Shown: positions 23,576 through 36,759 of the stretch, piece after piece | Layout: every line of letters begins with the position of its first letter | Position numbering within the stretch: the first letter of the stretch is position 1 | NCBI GenBank assembly: GCA_013368315.1 | Contig: JAACJM010000033.1 | Coordinates: 372,001 to 436,000 of the forward strand | Origin: Tetrapyrgos nigripes | Taxonomy: Eukaryota; Basidiomycota; Agaricomycetes; Agaricales; Campanellaceae | Direction of reading: 5' to 3' | Length of the DNA stretch: 64,000 bases | The notes under the pieces: model-generated | What the model was told of the DNA's origin: nothing | The model's database searches: none | Seen by the model: only the letters and a program-made list of their open reading frames with translations | Translations under genes and position numbers: made by a program

Positions 23576-25695
23576 ATGGCAGGAAATGCAACAGAATCGT
23601 TGTTGCAGATTGATAATAGTCCAACCTACAGGGCCATGATGATAGCGCTGCTGCTCGCGGCTTTGTGTGTTCTTTACCCTCTTCCTGCCTCGAGTTCGTG
23701 TCGCTGACGGTGTTTCTAGATTATGCGGTGTCGCCGCAATTCAGGCAATCCTTTACTTCTGTGTGAACAAATCTGAACCCATGGGACATAGGATAGCCGT
23801 GAGTGATCTAGTCCAGTGTTGGCTGTAATCTGGAGTGACCTGAATCGGCGGCATGGTCATTTTAACAGGTGGGCTCACTATGGTACGAGATCAGATTTTC
23901 CTCTAGTGAGCTAGGGCTAATCGTTTTTTTGTTTGACGCTCCGCATAGGTTACTCAACAGTCTCCATCTATGCTTCTTCGCCCATGCAACATTTGACTAT
24001 GTGCTCAATCAACCTCGGATTGGGCTGGTACCATATATCTGGAGCTTCAAGGTACGGACCCGGAACGGACGAATAGATGGTTATCACGCCGCTCACTGCC
24101 AGTGCGGTTTGATCTGATAGGTTCATTTGTTTGCCGAAGTCTTCATTTTGAGCGCTACGAAAGTGTGAGTACTCTGGCTATCAATCTAAAGACCTAGTGA
24201 ACTGATCATCTCATTACACAGAATGTACCTGATTCGTATATGGAAACGTATGCCCTCCATTACATCTGTCAGTTCAGAAACTCGTGATAACCTGTGATGA
24301 TAGTCAGGAAGTTGACCACAGCATGGGTGCCTATTGCCCTGGTGAGCCTCCGTTAGACCAGCCCGAAGCCTTTGGAAGCTAAAATAGCTGTTTCCAAATA
24401 GGCCTTCCCCCTCATCCTGGAATTTGGTCAGTTCTCTTCTGCAACGGATTTCAATGTCTAACTCTTCTAACCACCTTAGTTCTCGGAACGTGTAAGTGCT
24501 GAAGGAATAAGGTGTTATGTATACAACTAATCAATGACTGGGATACAGTGCTTGCTGCTAACATGTACGTTTCCTCCCCAAGATTCCTGCATTTCTCCTG
24601 ACCGTGTCTCCAGAGCCTCGTTGAGCTTTATTCATGAACTCATAAATGCCCCATTCGAAGTCAGTGCAGGCTTCTTACTGCTATCATTCTCCAGTCGCTT
24701 ATTCAGCGTATGCAGTGGGCAGGCTACGTCTTCATGTCTTTGACCTCAGCCACTGATATCCTCATCGGCGGCGTCTTGGTTTATGCCCTGGCAAAATCAG
24801 GAAGTAACCTCAACTGGTATGTAGGCCACCTTTTCCTCACGCGGCAATCTATCTCAGACATCAACTGTAAAGGACTAACTCCAGCTGGACTATGCTTTCT
24901 GCCTATCTCTTAAACACTGGGATAATTACTGGGTAAGACCTCTCAAGCTACTGCCCTCGTAATCGGCACACTGACCCAGATACTTGAAAACTAGAATTTT
25001 CTCCTTGATGACATTGATATCAGTGAGTCGTGGCTTCGGACATCACAGTCCTTCGCTCACTCGAGCATAGTTCTCAACTGGCAACGTCTGGAGCACGGTC
25101 TTCATCATATCACAGCTATTTTTACCGCAACGTGAGATTCCTAGCTTTCAGAGTATCGTCTCACTTTTGCTGACGATGAGATCTATCTCAGTCTATGTCA
25201 ATTGCTTCCTGTCCATGTAAGTCTCGTCAGATTCCTCCAAACATCGGTGAACTGACACCCTTTTCCAGGATGAACGCAAGCTTCTACTTCCAAACCAAAA
25301 CACCCATCCGGCAATTCTCCTTCCCCTACTTCCCTACTTCAAGTTCCCTTTCAGAAGACCGATTCGAGATACCCATTCTTAATGAGCACAGGGAGGGCAG
25401 GGGTCTAAGATCTTACACCTCAACTTCGCTAGGGTCAACCATGATGTGGGATCAAGATTCACCCACGGGAAAAAAGCCTGAAAATGACTTTACCATCAAC
25501 GAAGTTGGATTGCCGCTTTTCACTCAGGACACGAAAGTAAAGGAAGAGGTAAGATTTTCGCCCTCGCTCTCAGTCAACACGTTTTCACATTTTCGTGTCT
25601 AGCCTCCCAAGAAAAAGGTTCCTATGCGAATCCAGGTGCTGACAACTAAGGAAGAGCACTCTACAGTAATTCCGATGCATAGATACAACAAGTAG
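23576..25695 (+). CDS. Seven-helix membrane protein, DUF6534-like
   Basis: Basidiomycete-type multi-pass membrane protein of unknown role. Splicing from exon 1 (MAGNATESLLQIDNSPTYRA) at a GTGTGT donor gives MIALLLAALLCGVAAIQAIL. Later exons encode SLWLLNSLHLCFFAHATFDY, PYIWSFKVHLFAEVFILSAT, a helix with KLTTAWVPIAL, and LQWAGYVFMSLTSATDILIG, then GVLVYALAKSGSNLN. The last helix is followed by SVYVNCFLSMMNASFYFQTK. This last block and the DILIG segment are typical of the DUF6534 group. The cytoplasmic tail is polar and ends VIPMHRYNK at TAG 25693-25695. It has about ten small exons. Some middle exon edges are uncertain. Confidence 0.75.
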
Positions 25696-26425
25696 AGTGG
25701 TTCCCTTTTCTCGACTTTCCGAATCTTTTTTGCATGTTTTACTTATCTTGTATACTTGCTTTCATCAGTACCTAGCTACGTTTTGCCTGCTGCTTGCCAT
25801 GATTCTGGACTAAAATTATTCACGATGGACCTTATTTACGACGTTTATATGTACATCTTTGCACACTAGTTATTCCACATCCCTTGGATTGGAATTGTAT
25901 TTCACAAGGGATGTGGAATTGTATTTCATTGTCAGAATTTTCTGAATATATGCGCTCGACCTCCTTCGTGTCCATTTGCATCTGCGTCACTTTCTATACT
26001 TACTGCCCCGAGAAAACCAGCCTAAGCGAGGAGGGCTATGGCCTGAAAGACCCCAGTACCGTGGCTCTGTCGTAGCTAGTCAACCAAAAAAGAACTTTGA
26101 CAAAACGTCGAGACGTGTTTTTACTACAAGAATTTGTTTTCTACTATGCATGCAATGCCCATCCTTTGCTTCTATTCGTTTTAAAGCTCACTGTCGACGC
26201 GTCACCCAACGTACAACGCCCGAACTCGTTAACCAACATTTGCAGATTCGATCTGTCTAATCCATCCTTCCATGTCCACCAAACTCACACCATACCCACT
26301 TCCGAGCCCGAGCATTCTACTCATCCAACATGAAGAAGAAAGAAAAAAGCTGCAGCCCTAGCCCTAACCAGCAACCCCACACGCCCTGCCTAGCAACCTT
26401 ACACACTCTACCCAGTTGGCACCCC
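25696..26425. other. Convergent intergenic region
   Basis: This interval lies between the 3' ends of the DUF6534-like gene and coronin. It contains a short direct repeat (GGAATTGTATTTCA twice, about 25890-25928). No gene was recognised. Confidence 0.4.
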
Positions 26426-28573
26426 CTACCCAGATGCCTCAAACAACGCCTGAGCCGCCTTCCTCGCATTAGCTTTCTGCGTCTCTATCTGCAACTCCAA
26501 ATTTCTAATCAACTCTCTCGCTTCTCTTAAGTCTGATTTTAATTGAGCGTTTTCTTGACGAACGGAGGAGACTTCTTCGTTACTTGCTCCTGCGTTAGCG
26601 TGTGGCATTCCTGATCCTCCTGAGCCGACTCCTCCTCCTGAAGCTGACGACACAGATGCAGAGGAAGGTGTACTCTGAGGAGGTAAACTCTGAGATTTAG
26701 CGATAGGTGCTGGGGCGGGAATAGATGCAGCGCTGGGTTCATGAGTATGAGCACTAGACGTAGAAGTTGGTGTAGGAGCTGCAGCGGGTGTAGGTGCAGG
26801 TGCAGTGAAAGTAGGAGTAGGAGTAGAAGCAGCTCCGGTAAAGGTGGAACCACTCGAGAGGTCGACGAGTTTCCTAGGAGCGGTTTTACCAGCGAAGAAC
26901 TCGTTGGCTGATAGAGAAGGTTCGATGGAAGGTGCGGGAGGGAAGATGTCTGATTGGAAGGAGTCGGCCTGGGGGAGAAAATGGGGATTAGAATGAAAAG
27001 TATGTGAGAAAGAAAAAGAAAAGAGAAAGAAAGAAAAACGAAGTATAAAGAGTCGCACTACACACCTTTCTTGGGACGATAAATGCGATGGGCTCAACCG
27101 TGGACCCAGAGACCTTGTATGCCCTAGCAATCTCACATTCGGAGACGTTGAGCGATCGTCGTGGAAGGAAGCACATTCCACGTTGAGGATCAGAAGATTT
27201 GTATTCGGCAAGGGCATGAAGCGAGTCAGACTCGTATTCGTAGTAACGGATGTTACCGTCTCCCTTTCCGGCTGTGAAACCCATGGTCAGTTGCACGCTT
27301 CGTTTACAGTAGAGAACAACTCACCTAGGAACAAAATGTTATTATCCGTCCAGAACGGCATGACGACACCAGCGCTCTGGTCAGTTGCCATAGTCTTTTC
27401 ATTCCCTAATCCTCCAGTCTCCCAAATGGAAACCTGCCTATCCGACATCTTACTGAACCCAGTCGTAGCAATCTTTCCCAATTCGCCCATCCAAGCGATT
27501 CTGGACGCCTTGATACCACCGTGTCCATCTGCAATTCGCACTGCCTCACCGCCCGCCCTAGGGTCAAACAGACGAAGTTTACGGTCTCGACACGTCGTTG
27601 CCAACAGTGTACCAGTGGGATTGAACGCCAAGCTCTGTATAGAATCTCCATGTCCAGTCAACGCAAGACGAGGAGACTCAGTCTGAGCGAGATCCCAAAG
27701 TTTGATGGTCAAATCACCACCGGCGCTTGCAAGGACGTTTTGAGCGGTTGGGTGGAATAAGACTTGGCCAATCTTTCTTGGAGAAGCATCGATACGCCAA
27801 ACGGGGTCAAAGTCTTTGGGTATCCAGCCTTCTGCTCCCCAGCCTTCGAATGCGGACGCGTCGACGTTCCAGATGGCGATTTTACCGTCTTCACCTCCGG
27901 AGGCGACGATGGAGTCGTTGTGAGGAGACCAGTCGGTATCGAGAACGGGCGCGGTGTGGCTTCGGGCAAGAGGAAGAGTGTCAGGGAGTTTATAAGGGAA
28001 TCCAGGAATGGGACCAAAGGGGCTTGGAAGAGGTACAATGGCGAAGGCTCCGCCTCCAGAGGCATTCCAGTTGATGCTGAGATATTTCTGCAAGGAGTTA
28101 AAGGGGCATTGGACTGATAAATGAACGGCAGACTCACTCCAGACGCAGAAACGACATTAGTGTCCCAAGCACTGTTCGTAACCTTTACATTCTCAATGTT
28201 ATGCTCTTTTTTGGCGGATTGGCCAAAGACATGGCTGTAAAACTCCGAGTCAATATTGTTCCGAGTGTGTCAGAAGAAACGGGCAAAGTCGACGCGTTGG
28301 AGGTACGCCGTTTCATTTACGGATGTAGAACGTATGGCTACCTCGAGGCCACTATCGTTGATGTTAGAACGGGTAGTTTCAGATAAGTAAACAAAGGCGC
28401 ACCTTTCCAGACGTCGTTTTCTTCAGATAAGGATGCCCGTAACGATAGCCCCTACCCTACCGACCACCGCAGCCGGTTGGTACAACGTCCACGCGACACC
28501 GACTTTGACCGTTTCTCGCTGAAAGAAAATGGGGATCTCACCGATATTTGGAGGCCCTGACAAAGCGAGACAT
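26426..28573 (-). CDS. CRN1: Coronin (actin-binding WD40 protein)
   Basis: Binds F-actin and the Arp2/3 complex at cortical patches. Exon 1 is only 32 nt (28573-28542) and encodes MSRFVRASKYR. A ~300-bp intron follows. Exon 2 starts at 28235 and reads HVFGQSAKKEHNIENVKVTN, the family N-terminus. The WD40 propeller follows (SGGEDGKIAIWNVDASAFEG, SAGGDLTIKLWDLAQT, TTCRDRKLRLFDPRAG), then TGFSKMSDRQVSIWETGG and GDGNIRYYEYE. The linker is rich in Pro, Ala, Thr and Ser. The C-terminus (SSVRQENAQLKSDLREAREL, then NLELQIETQKANARKAAQAL) is a coiled coil for oligomerisation. The stop is TAG at 26426-26428. Confidence 0.92.
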
Positions 28574-28930
28574 TGCTTGCTGGCCCTTTCAGAGAATGAG
28601 CAATAGAGGAGTCTGGAAGGAAGGAAGGAAGGAAAGTCGGAGATGGGAGATGTTGTCCAAGGGGCTTGATGTAGGGTTAGGGTTTACGGACATGCAGCTT
28701 CAAGGAGCGGCGGGTGGCTGAAGTCTTTACGCGAGGACCTAAACTACTAGATTCTAGGAGAGGGTAGTTGCATCTTTCGCTATATTTCTGGAGCAAAAAT
28801 TCCAAAAAGTCTTAGATATTGCTCAGTTTGCCTGTGTATTCGAGGTCTATAAGCTCAGGCAGCTTGGCTGAAGATTCGAGCATATTTACACTTCTACTTG
28901 TCTTCATTTCCTCTATCGTCCCTTTGTGAA
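28574..28930. promoter_or_regulatory. Coronin upstream region with telomere-like repeat
   Basis: Upstream of coronin lies the motif TAGGGTTAGGGTTTA (about 28672-28686), a telomere-like or telo-box sequence. A GGAA microsatellite lies just beside it (28616-28632). The interval also holds the 3' end of enzyme copy 1. Confidence 0.4.
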
Positions 28931-30910
28931 TCATGCCCCCTTACCCTCCAGTTTATCCAGTGCCAACTCCTCGGTGATCTCCTTACAGACATCCACAACC
29001 GCACGGGCCACCTCAAAGTCTTCAATCTGTAGATAAGCACGGTATAAGTCCGGGATGCCCAAAAGAGACAGATAAGTCAACAAGGGAAGTGGGGAACTTG
29101 AAATGTCGAAGATCGAAGATTCGTGAAAATCTGTGGAGAAAAGCAGCACTAACCTCAAGGAAAACCTGTCCACTACACCTAACCCACCATTTACCATTAT
29201 GGTACCAATCAACAACGAACATGTTTCTCTCTAAAAGCATTTTCTTTCTGAAGAGCGTATCGATTTGCTTGTTCACGAGGGGAGTAAAGGAGGCTGAAGG
29301 GGGGAATGGGAACGGGATGTTGACCTGCAGGGTATCGTCAATCATCAATCGTAAACTATGATATAACGATTGAGCAAAAATACTTACCATATTCAACTCC
29401 AACTCCTCTTCACCTATCCCCCATTCACCTTCACCTAGCCCAAAGATCTCAGCCATCTTCCGCGCACCTTCTTTCGCTATTTTTCTACAGTAATCGTTGA
29501 TCTTTTTCTCGCCTCCGAGCCAACTGCGGAATTGGAGAGCAGGGATAACGGAGAGATAGGGTATGAAATCTATGGCGCCGGTCCCTATTTGACGCGTAGA
29601 TAATGGTCAGTCAAGGTCCGAAACAGGAAACTGAGAATCGATGAAGTGTATAGGGAAAGAAGGCTCACAGCTAAACATGTCCACGAAACCCTCTCCTTCC
29701 TCTGTTCTCTTGTCTAAAGGTATATAAGCTCCAGAGGTTGGGAGCGTCGTCTTTATGATGTGTTGATTCCTGGTTCGGAAGAAGTTAGCTAGCTGGTGGA
29801 GTGCGACGGGCATGGCTCAAATGAACTATGAAAGTAGAACGACGCGTCTGAATCTGAAGACGGGCTAACCATCCGACAGAACAGAAAAAAAAACACAGAA
29901 ATAACGACATACCTCTTGGGAACATACAAGACCGCGCAACCTCGCTTGGTGTACATCCATTTGTAGCAGTTCGTAATAAGAAAATCAGGATCACCCAAAG
30001 CAATCTTGGCTGGGAGATCAACCTATAGATAAGGAAATAATCAGCAGCACGTCGAAGACGCGAAACCAGGGAGTCCAGCATACTTCATGTCCAATACTAT
30101 GAGCCGCATCGATCACAGTCCATACGTTGCTCTTAACTCCGCTATCCTTTCCTGCCCCGTTTCCGCATTCTTCTCGTAAAATCTGAATCATTTCCACCCA
30201 GGGAAGTTGTGCAGCTGGGGCGGATATAATGGAGTCGATGATAGCTACTATTTTCGGTAGCCCGCCCGGGGAAGAAGAGGACTGAACGCGTGTTTGTTGG
30301 AGGGAACGAACGTGGATACGCCAGTCTCCCAGAATCTTGGCACGGGTAGTTGGGAAGAGCATGATGAATTGGGAGACTTTAGGGTGGGGAGGGACGTCTG
30401 TGATGTATTTGATAGTAGAGCCGACGGAGCCATAGGTCGTGTTGCCTGTGAACCGGGGAGAAAGGTGGTCAGCCATTTAGCAATAGAACGAATGAATGAA
30501 GAAAGCAATCGTTTGAGTGACGCACAATCTAGCAAGATATCCCCTTCTTCCCAGATAAAATTCCGCAAAACGGTGTTTATACCATGACTAGCGTTTGGTA
30601 CGAATACGACTTCGTCAACGCGCTCCTTTCCGATGCCAATAAACTCGGAGAGTCTCTCTCTAGACTCTACTACCATGGTCATCCCTTCGAATCGATGAAA
30701 CTTGTCAGGGTTTGATTCTACTAGATCTACCATAGGCTTGATTGCCTCGGCGACTGGAGAAGGAACGGATCCGTATGATCCATGGTTGAGGTTGATATAG
30801 GTTGGATCGAAGGAGAAGTATTTCTTGGCAGGCTTTCCAAAGGCGGGAGGAGGAGAGGAGTAAAGAGGAAGGGGAGCGAAGAGTGGGTGAGAGGATTTGG
30901 AGGCCGACAT
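28931..30910 (-). CDS. Class V PLP-dependent aminotransferase-like enzyme, copy 1 (isopenicillin N epimerase / EGT2-like)
   Basis: Fold-type I PLP enzyme. The start [20 protein letters not shown] is followed by [48 protein letters not shown] and [12 protein letters not shown]. Later exons hold [15 protein letters not shown] (Asp that pairs with the PLP pyridine N) and [20 protein letters not shown], with the expected PLP-lysine in the YKW motif. Then [30 protein letters not shown] and [13 protein letters not shown] follow. It ends DKLEGKGA. No break was seen. The family includes isopenicillin-N-epimerase-like and hercynylcysteine sulfoxide lyase-like proteins. Substrate is unknown. First of four tandem copies. 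Confidence 0.82.
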
Positions 30911-31731
30911 CCGAGTCAGTCAGCGAGGAAGTGAAATACAGTACTTTTATGTAAAGTGCTTGGACGGATCGGACGCACCGCGACTCCCACAGCGGCCTTG
31001 TGTCGCCCACCGGAATGACCTTTATATGGTCCTACACTTTATCTGCGCATACCACGGGCTGTTGACCGGAATGGGTTTTACCGTTCACCTACAAACGCCA
31101 TCCATCCATCCAACATACATGTATGCTTCTTCAACTGACTTTCAACCATTCTGATTTCGTATTGTATGCTTTCATTTCATTTTTCCTTACTTACTTTTCT
31201 TCACTCGCTCATTACTTACATCTTTTGTCATCACCACCATCCCCCTTACGCACACATCTATAGCTCATTCTTTAGCCCTCACGCGCATTCACAATTCTTA
31301 CGTTCGATGGGAACGGTTGTACCCAATTTGGCTATTCAGGATAGCGAAGCTTGTAGCCTGGAATCCAACCGTTCTCGTAAGCTTGCGAATAAGGTGTAGG
31401 GATCCCTACTACTGGTAGATCTGGCGCCTTAGAGTGCTCGGCCATCTCCCCATAACCAAAATCATTCTTCTTTGATTGGGGACGTCATTCTGGAGATATG
31501 AACCGTCGACATTGCCTAGGAATCAAATGAAGTAGGCTGTAAAATCCGAGATGTTGATAGTGATAGTCTAAGCTTTGCAAAATGGATAGGTTCTGTGCAA
31601 GTTCTCTCCGGAGGTGGGATGCTGAGTCCTGACAGTAAACGGTTTCACGTACATACTTTACGCAGTACAGATTTGCTTAGATTTGCCTAGATAACGTTTC
31701 TTATGCCTATGCTCGTCTCAATCATGCCCCA
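30911..31731. other. Spacer between enzyme copies 1 and 2
   Basis: This spacer contains the copy 1 promoter, including a CAGTACTTTT element that recurs upstream of copies 2 and 4, and the 3' flank of copy 2. No additional gene was seen. Confidence 0.4.
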
Positions 31732-33678
31732 TTACTCCGACTTATCCAGTGCCAATTCACTAGTGATCTCCTTACACACATCCACAATCGCGCGAGCCAC
31801 CTTTTCAAAGTCTTCGACCTGTACACGAGCACGTACAAATAGAGAGAGATAAATTAGCCAAGGACGCATGCAAGAAGTAGTAGAAGAAGTGTCAACGTCG
31901 AAGAGCCACGAAAAAATCAAGGGAAAAACAGTAGTGGGTACTAACCTCAAGCCAAACCTGTCCACTACACCTAACCCACCATTTACCATTGTGGTAATAA
32001 TTAGCCGCGAACATGTTTCTCTCAAAAATTATCTTCTCCTTGAAAAGTGTGTCGATTTGCTTGTTAACAGACGGAGTGAAGGATGCCGAAGCAGTGAATG
32101 GAAGCGGAACGTTGACCTGCCGAGTATCGATTGTTGATCACCAAAGATTCAGAGTCAATCTTTGGTGAAAATACTTACCATATTCAACTCCAACTCCTCC
32201 TCGCCCAGCCCCCACTCACCCTCACTCAGTTCAAATATCTCAGCCATCTTACGAGCACCATCTTTCGCTACTGTTTTGCAATAATCATTGATCTTTTTCT
32301 CGCCGCCGAGCCAATTGCGGAATTGGAGAGCTGGAATAACGGAGAGCTTGGGTATGAAGTCTATCGTGCCGTTCCCTGCTGGACGTGTAGATTATGGCCA
32401 GTCAATGATGGCACAAAAAGAAAGTGATGATCAACGACGTGTATAATCAGTACTCACAGCTAAACATGTCCACAAATCCCTCTCCTTCCTCTTTTCTCTT
32501 GTCTAGAGGTATATAAGCTGCAGATGTGGGGAAGGTCGTCTTGATGATATGTTGGTTCCTGGTTTCGAACAAGTTAGCTAGTTAACTACGACGGGCACGG
32601 CTTAAATAAAGCTATGGACCGGGAATGGCACGTCTGAACGCGGGCGAACCACACGACAGAACTAAAACCAAACACAAGTTTAGCAGGCATGGCGACGTAC
32701 CTCTTAGGAACATACAAGACCGCGCAACCTCGTTTGGCGTACATCCACTTGTGGCAGTTCGTCACAAGAAAGTCAGGATCACCCGAAGCAATCTTATCTG
32801 GGAGATCGACCTATAAACCAGTCAATAATTACCAGCACCGTGAAACCACGTCCAACATACTTCATGCCCAATACTATGAGCGGCATCAATCAGACTCCAG
32901 ACGTTGCTCTTAACCCCACTATCCTTTCCTGTACCGTCTCCACATTCTTCTCGTAAAATCTGAACCATTTCCACCCAGGGAAGTTGTGCGGACGGGGCGG
33001 ATGCAATGGAGTCGATGATAGCTACTACTTTCGGTAGCTTGCCGGATGAAGATTGGACGCGAGTTTGTTGGAGGGAACGAACGTGGATACGCCAGTCTTC
33101 CAGAATCTTGGCACGGGTAGTTGGGAAGAGCATGATGAATTGGGAGACTTTAGGGTGGGGAGGGACGTCTGTGATGTATTTGATAGTAGAGCCGACGGAG
33201 CCATAGGTCGTGTTGCCTACGAAGGGAGAAAGGTGGTCAGCCATTTAGCAATAGAACGGATGAATGAAGAAAGCAGTCGTTAGCGTGACGCACAATCAAG
33301 CAAGATATCCCCTTCTTCCCAGATAAAATTCCGCAAAACGGTGTTTGTACCATGACTAGCGTTTGGTACGAATACGACTTCGTCAACGCGCTCCTTTCCG
33401 ATGCCAATAAATTCCGAGAGTCTCTCTCTAGACTCTATTGTCATGGTGAGCCCTTCAAATCGATGAAACTTATCCGGGTTTAATTCTGCCAGATCAGCGA
33501 TAGGCTTGATTGCCTCGGCGACCGGAGAAGGAAGGGATCCGTATGATCCATGGTTGAGGTTGGTATAGGTTGGATCGAAGGAGAAGTATTTCTTGGTAGG
33601 CTTTCCAAAGGCAGGAGGAGGAGAGGAGTAAAGGGGAAGGGGAGCGAAAAGTGGGTGAGAGAATTTGGGGGCCGACAT
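31732..33678 (-). CDS. Class V PLP-dependent aminotransferase-like enzyme, copy 2
   Basis: Tandem paralogue of copy 1. The start at 33678 aligns with the copy 1 start, although an in-frame Met lies nine bases upstream. It keeps [55 protein letters not shown] (PLP Asp) and [18 protein letters not shown] (PLP Lys). In the C-terminal half it has [39 protein letters not shown] and [12 protein letters not shown], and ends ELALDKSE. The exon pattern matches copy 1. Residue differences are scattered and no stop or frameshift was seen, so it looks functional. It is closer to copy 3 than to copy 1 in the C-terminal half. Confidence 0.82.
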
Positions 33679-34375
33679 GGTAGTCACTGAGGAAGTTCGG
33701 AAAATGACTCGAATTTGAAATACAGTACTTACAAGTCAGCCGGCCGTCGCTCCGCTCGGGCTTCCAAAGCCCTCCAAAGTGTCTGTTAGACACGCCGTCT
33801 TCAAGAAAGGAACATGTACAGGGTGTCCAACCCGGATCATACCCATTGACACTACTCACGTACCACTTTTTCCAACCGCCACGGTCGGTCTTCAACACGA
33901 TGATCACATGTGCATGACCTCATTGAAAACACCATCCGCTATGCAAGGTGTCCAGGCACATATCGGTGTTGGAAACCGTCAGACAAACGCCACTGCCAAT
34001 GTGATCCCTCCTTAGAGGAGAAACTCGAGATGGAAAGGGACACGTAGGTGTCTACAGGTGGGTGGCTAGCGTTCTGTGTTCACCCTCTGCTGCACCGTCT
34101 TCGTAAGCCTCTTGCTGTGGCAAATCTAGGTTTGCATTTGCCACCGCGGTATGGTTGTTGATGGCAGTTCAGTACCTCTATCATTTTTAGTGACGTCCAT
34201 GGAAGACAGGATGATATTTCTTGAAATAAATCTCTGTTCATACTCTCGACTGAAAATCTATCATTCCTTCGTGTGTATAAGCGACATCATCCCTACATCA
34301 GTGCACTCCCTGGCCGGGGCGAAGTGACGGCCGATGGTAGTATTTCCTCTAGCATTTCTTCTCAACCATGCCCCA
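33679..34375. other. Spacer between enzyme copies 2 and 3
   Basis: This spacer holds the copy 2 promoter (GAGGAAGTTCGGAAAATGAC, then CAGTACTT) and the copy 3 downstream flank. No gene was recognised. Confidence 0.4.
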
Positions 34376-36350
34376 TTACTCCGGCTTATCCAGTCCCAAT
34401 TCACTAGTAATCTCCTTACACACATCCACAATCGCGCGAGCCACCTTTTCAAAGTCTTCGACCTGAGCACGAGCATGTATAAATACAGAGTTTTCAAGAT
34501 GTATGTAGAGAGAGAAGTGAGCCAAGGACGTATGCGAGAAGTGGTAGAAGAGGTGTCGACATTGAAGAGCCACAAAAAAATCAAGAGGAAAGCAATAGTG
34601 GGTACTAACCTCAAGCCAAACCTGTCCACTACACCTGACCCACCATTTACCATTGTGGTAATAATTAGCAGCGAACATGTTTTTCTCAAAAAGCATCTTC
34701 TCTTTGAAAAGTGTGTCGATTTGCTTGTTAACAGACGGACTGAAGGGTGCTGAAGCAGTTAATGGGAGCGGAATGAAGACCTGAAGTCCGAGAGATCAAT
34801 GATCAATCGTCGATCACCAAAGATCCAGAGTCAATCTTTGGTGAAAATACTTACCATATTCAACTCCAACTCCTCCTCACCCAACCCCCACTCTCCCTCA
34901 CTCAGTTCAAAGATCTCAGCTATCTTACGAGCACCATCTTTCGCTACTGTTTTGCAATAATCATTGATCTTTTTCTCGCCTCCGAGCCAATTGCGGAATT
35001 GGAGAGCAGGAATAACGGAGAGGTTGGGTATGAAGTCTATCGTGCCGTTCCCTGTTGGGCGCGTGTGATTATGGTCAGTCAAAAAAGGCAGAAACAGAAA
35101 CGCGATGATCAACGACGTGTATAATCAGTACTCACAGCTAAACATGGCTACAAATCCTTCTCCTTCCTCTTTTCTCTTTTCTAGAGGTATGTAAGCTGCA
35201 GATGTGGGGAAGGTCGTCTTGATGATATGTTGGTTCCTGGTTTCGAAAAGTTAGCTGGTTAATTACGACACGTACGCCGGCTCAAACGAAATCATGGACT
35301 TGGAATGGCACGTCTCAACGCGGGCTAACCATCCGACAGGACCAAAAGAAAAGAAAAGGATAGAAGGCATGGCGGCGTACCTCCTAGGAACATACAAGAC
35401 TGCGCAACCTCGTTTGGCGTACATCCACTTGTGGCAGTTCGTCACAAGAAAATCAGGATCACCCGAAGCAATCTTATCTGGGAGATCGACCTATAAACCA
35501 GTCAATAATCAACAGTACCGCGAAACCACGTCCAACATACTTCATGCCCAATACTATGAGCGGCATCAATCAGAGTCCAGACATTGCTCTTAACACCGCT
35601 ATCCTTTCCTGCGCCGTTTCCACATTCTTCTCGTAAAATCTGAACCATTTCCACCCAGGGAAGTTGTGCGGACGGGGCGGATGCAATGGAATCGATGATA
35701 GCTACTACTTTCGGTAGCTTGCCGGATGAAGAAGATTGGACGCGAGTTTGTTGGAGGGAACGAACGTGGATACGCCAATCTTCCAGGATCTTGGCCCGGG
35801 TAGTTGGGAAGAGCATGACGAATTGGGAGATTTTAGGATGTGGAGGAACGTCTGCGAGGTATTTGACAGTGGTGCTGACAGACATATAGGTCGTGTTGCC
35901 TAGAAGAAAGGCGGTCAGCCAACGACGACTAATGGAGAAAGAAAGCATTCGTTAGAGTGACGTACAATCAAGCAAGATATCCCCTTCTTCCCAGATAAAA
36001 TTCCGCAAAACCGTGCTTATACCATGACTAGCGTTTGGTACGAACACCACTTCGTCCACTCTTTCCTTCCCAATGCCAATAAACTCGGAGAGTCTCTCTC
36101 TAGACTCTATTACCATGGCCAACCCCTCGAATCGGTGAAACTTATCCGGGTTTGCTTCTGCTAGATCTGCGATAGGCTTGATTGCCTCTGCGACCGGAGA
36201 TGGAAGGGATCCGTATGCTCCATGGTTCAGGTTGATATACGTTGGATCAAAGGAGAAATATTTCTTGAGAGAATGACCGAATACAGGAGGGGGAGAAGAG
36301 TAGAGGGGAAGAGCAGCGAAGAGTGGGTGAGAGGACTTCGAGGTCGACAT
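34376..36350 (-). CDS. Class V PLP-dependent aminotransferase-like enzyme, copy 3
   Basis: Tandem paralogue. It starts [20 protein letters not shown] and keeps [55 protein letters not shown] (PLP Asp) and [20 protein letters not shown] (PLP Lys). The C-terminal half has [32 protein letters not shown] and ELGLDKPE at TAA. The exon layout matches copies 1 and 2. It looks intact. The sequence upstream of its start changes abruptly to GC-rich and then repeat DNA, so its promoter differs from those of copies 1, 2 and 4. Confidence 0.82.
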
Positions 36351-36759
36351 CAGTCAGTGAGGAAGTTCGGAAAATGAGCTTCCCCAGTTCTCCCCCCCGG
36401 TCTCACTTTATGTAATCTTTCCCGCGCGTCAATTACTAAGGCTTGCGTCGGTGTCCCGACGTCTACTAGGGGGTTGCGCACAAGGGGGCCTGCCATTCGC
36501 TCCCCTCCCCTCGCAGGCTCGGGGGGTCCCCTGGACTGGGGAGACTCAGGCGGGCACCCTAAAGCCTCGTTGTGCACGGGGAAGATGTCCTCAACCCTAG
36601 CCTTTAACCGGTGCAGCTTTGCTGCAGAGCCTCCGGCCCCCCTAACCCTATGCTAGCCCTTACTCTTACTCTAACCAAAACTCTAAGGCCAGGCTTTGCC
36701 CAGCAGAAAAAAAAAAGGCACATACTAGGGTTTGAACCCTCGTGAGAGAGATTTATACA
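36351..36759. other. GC-rich segment with tRNA-like B-box at edge of retroelement block
   Basis: CpG-rich DNA (36380-36560) followed by degenerate telomere-like tracts (CCCTAACCCTATGC near 36640). At 36730-36746 the minus strand reads GAGGGTTCAAACCC, a good match to the tRNA T-arm and polymerase III B-box. It is followed on that strand by TATGTGCC and a T10 run that would act as a terminator. No A-box was seen upstream, so this is a tRNA- or SINE-derived remnant rather than a gene. Confidence 0.4.

Noticed and set aside
26539..26853. Leu-rich 104-residue frame
   Set aside because: Shadow of the coronin linker in another frame.
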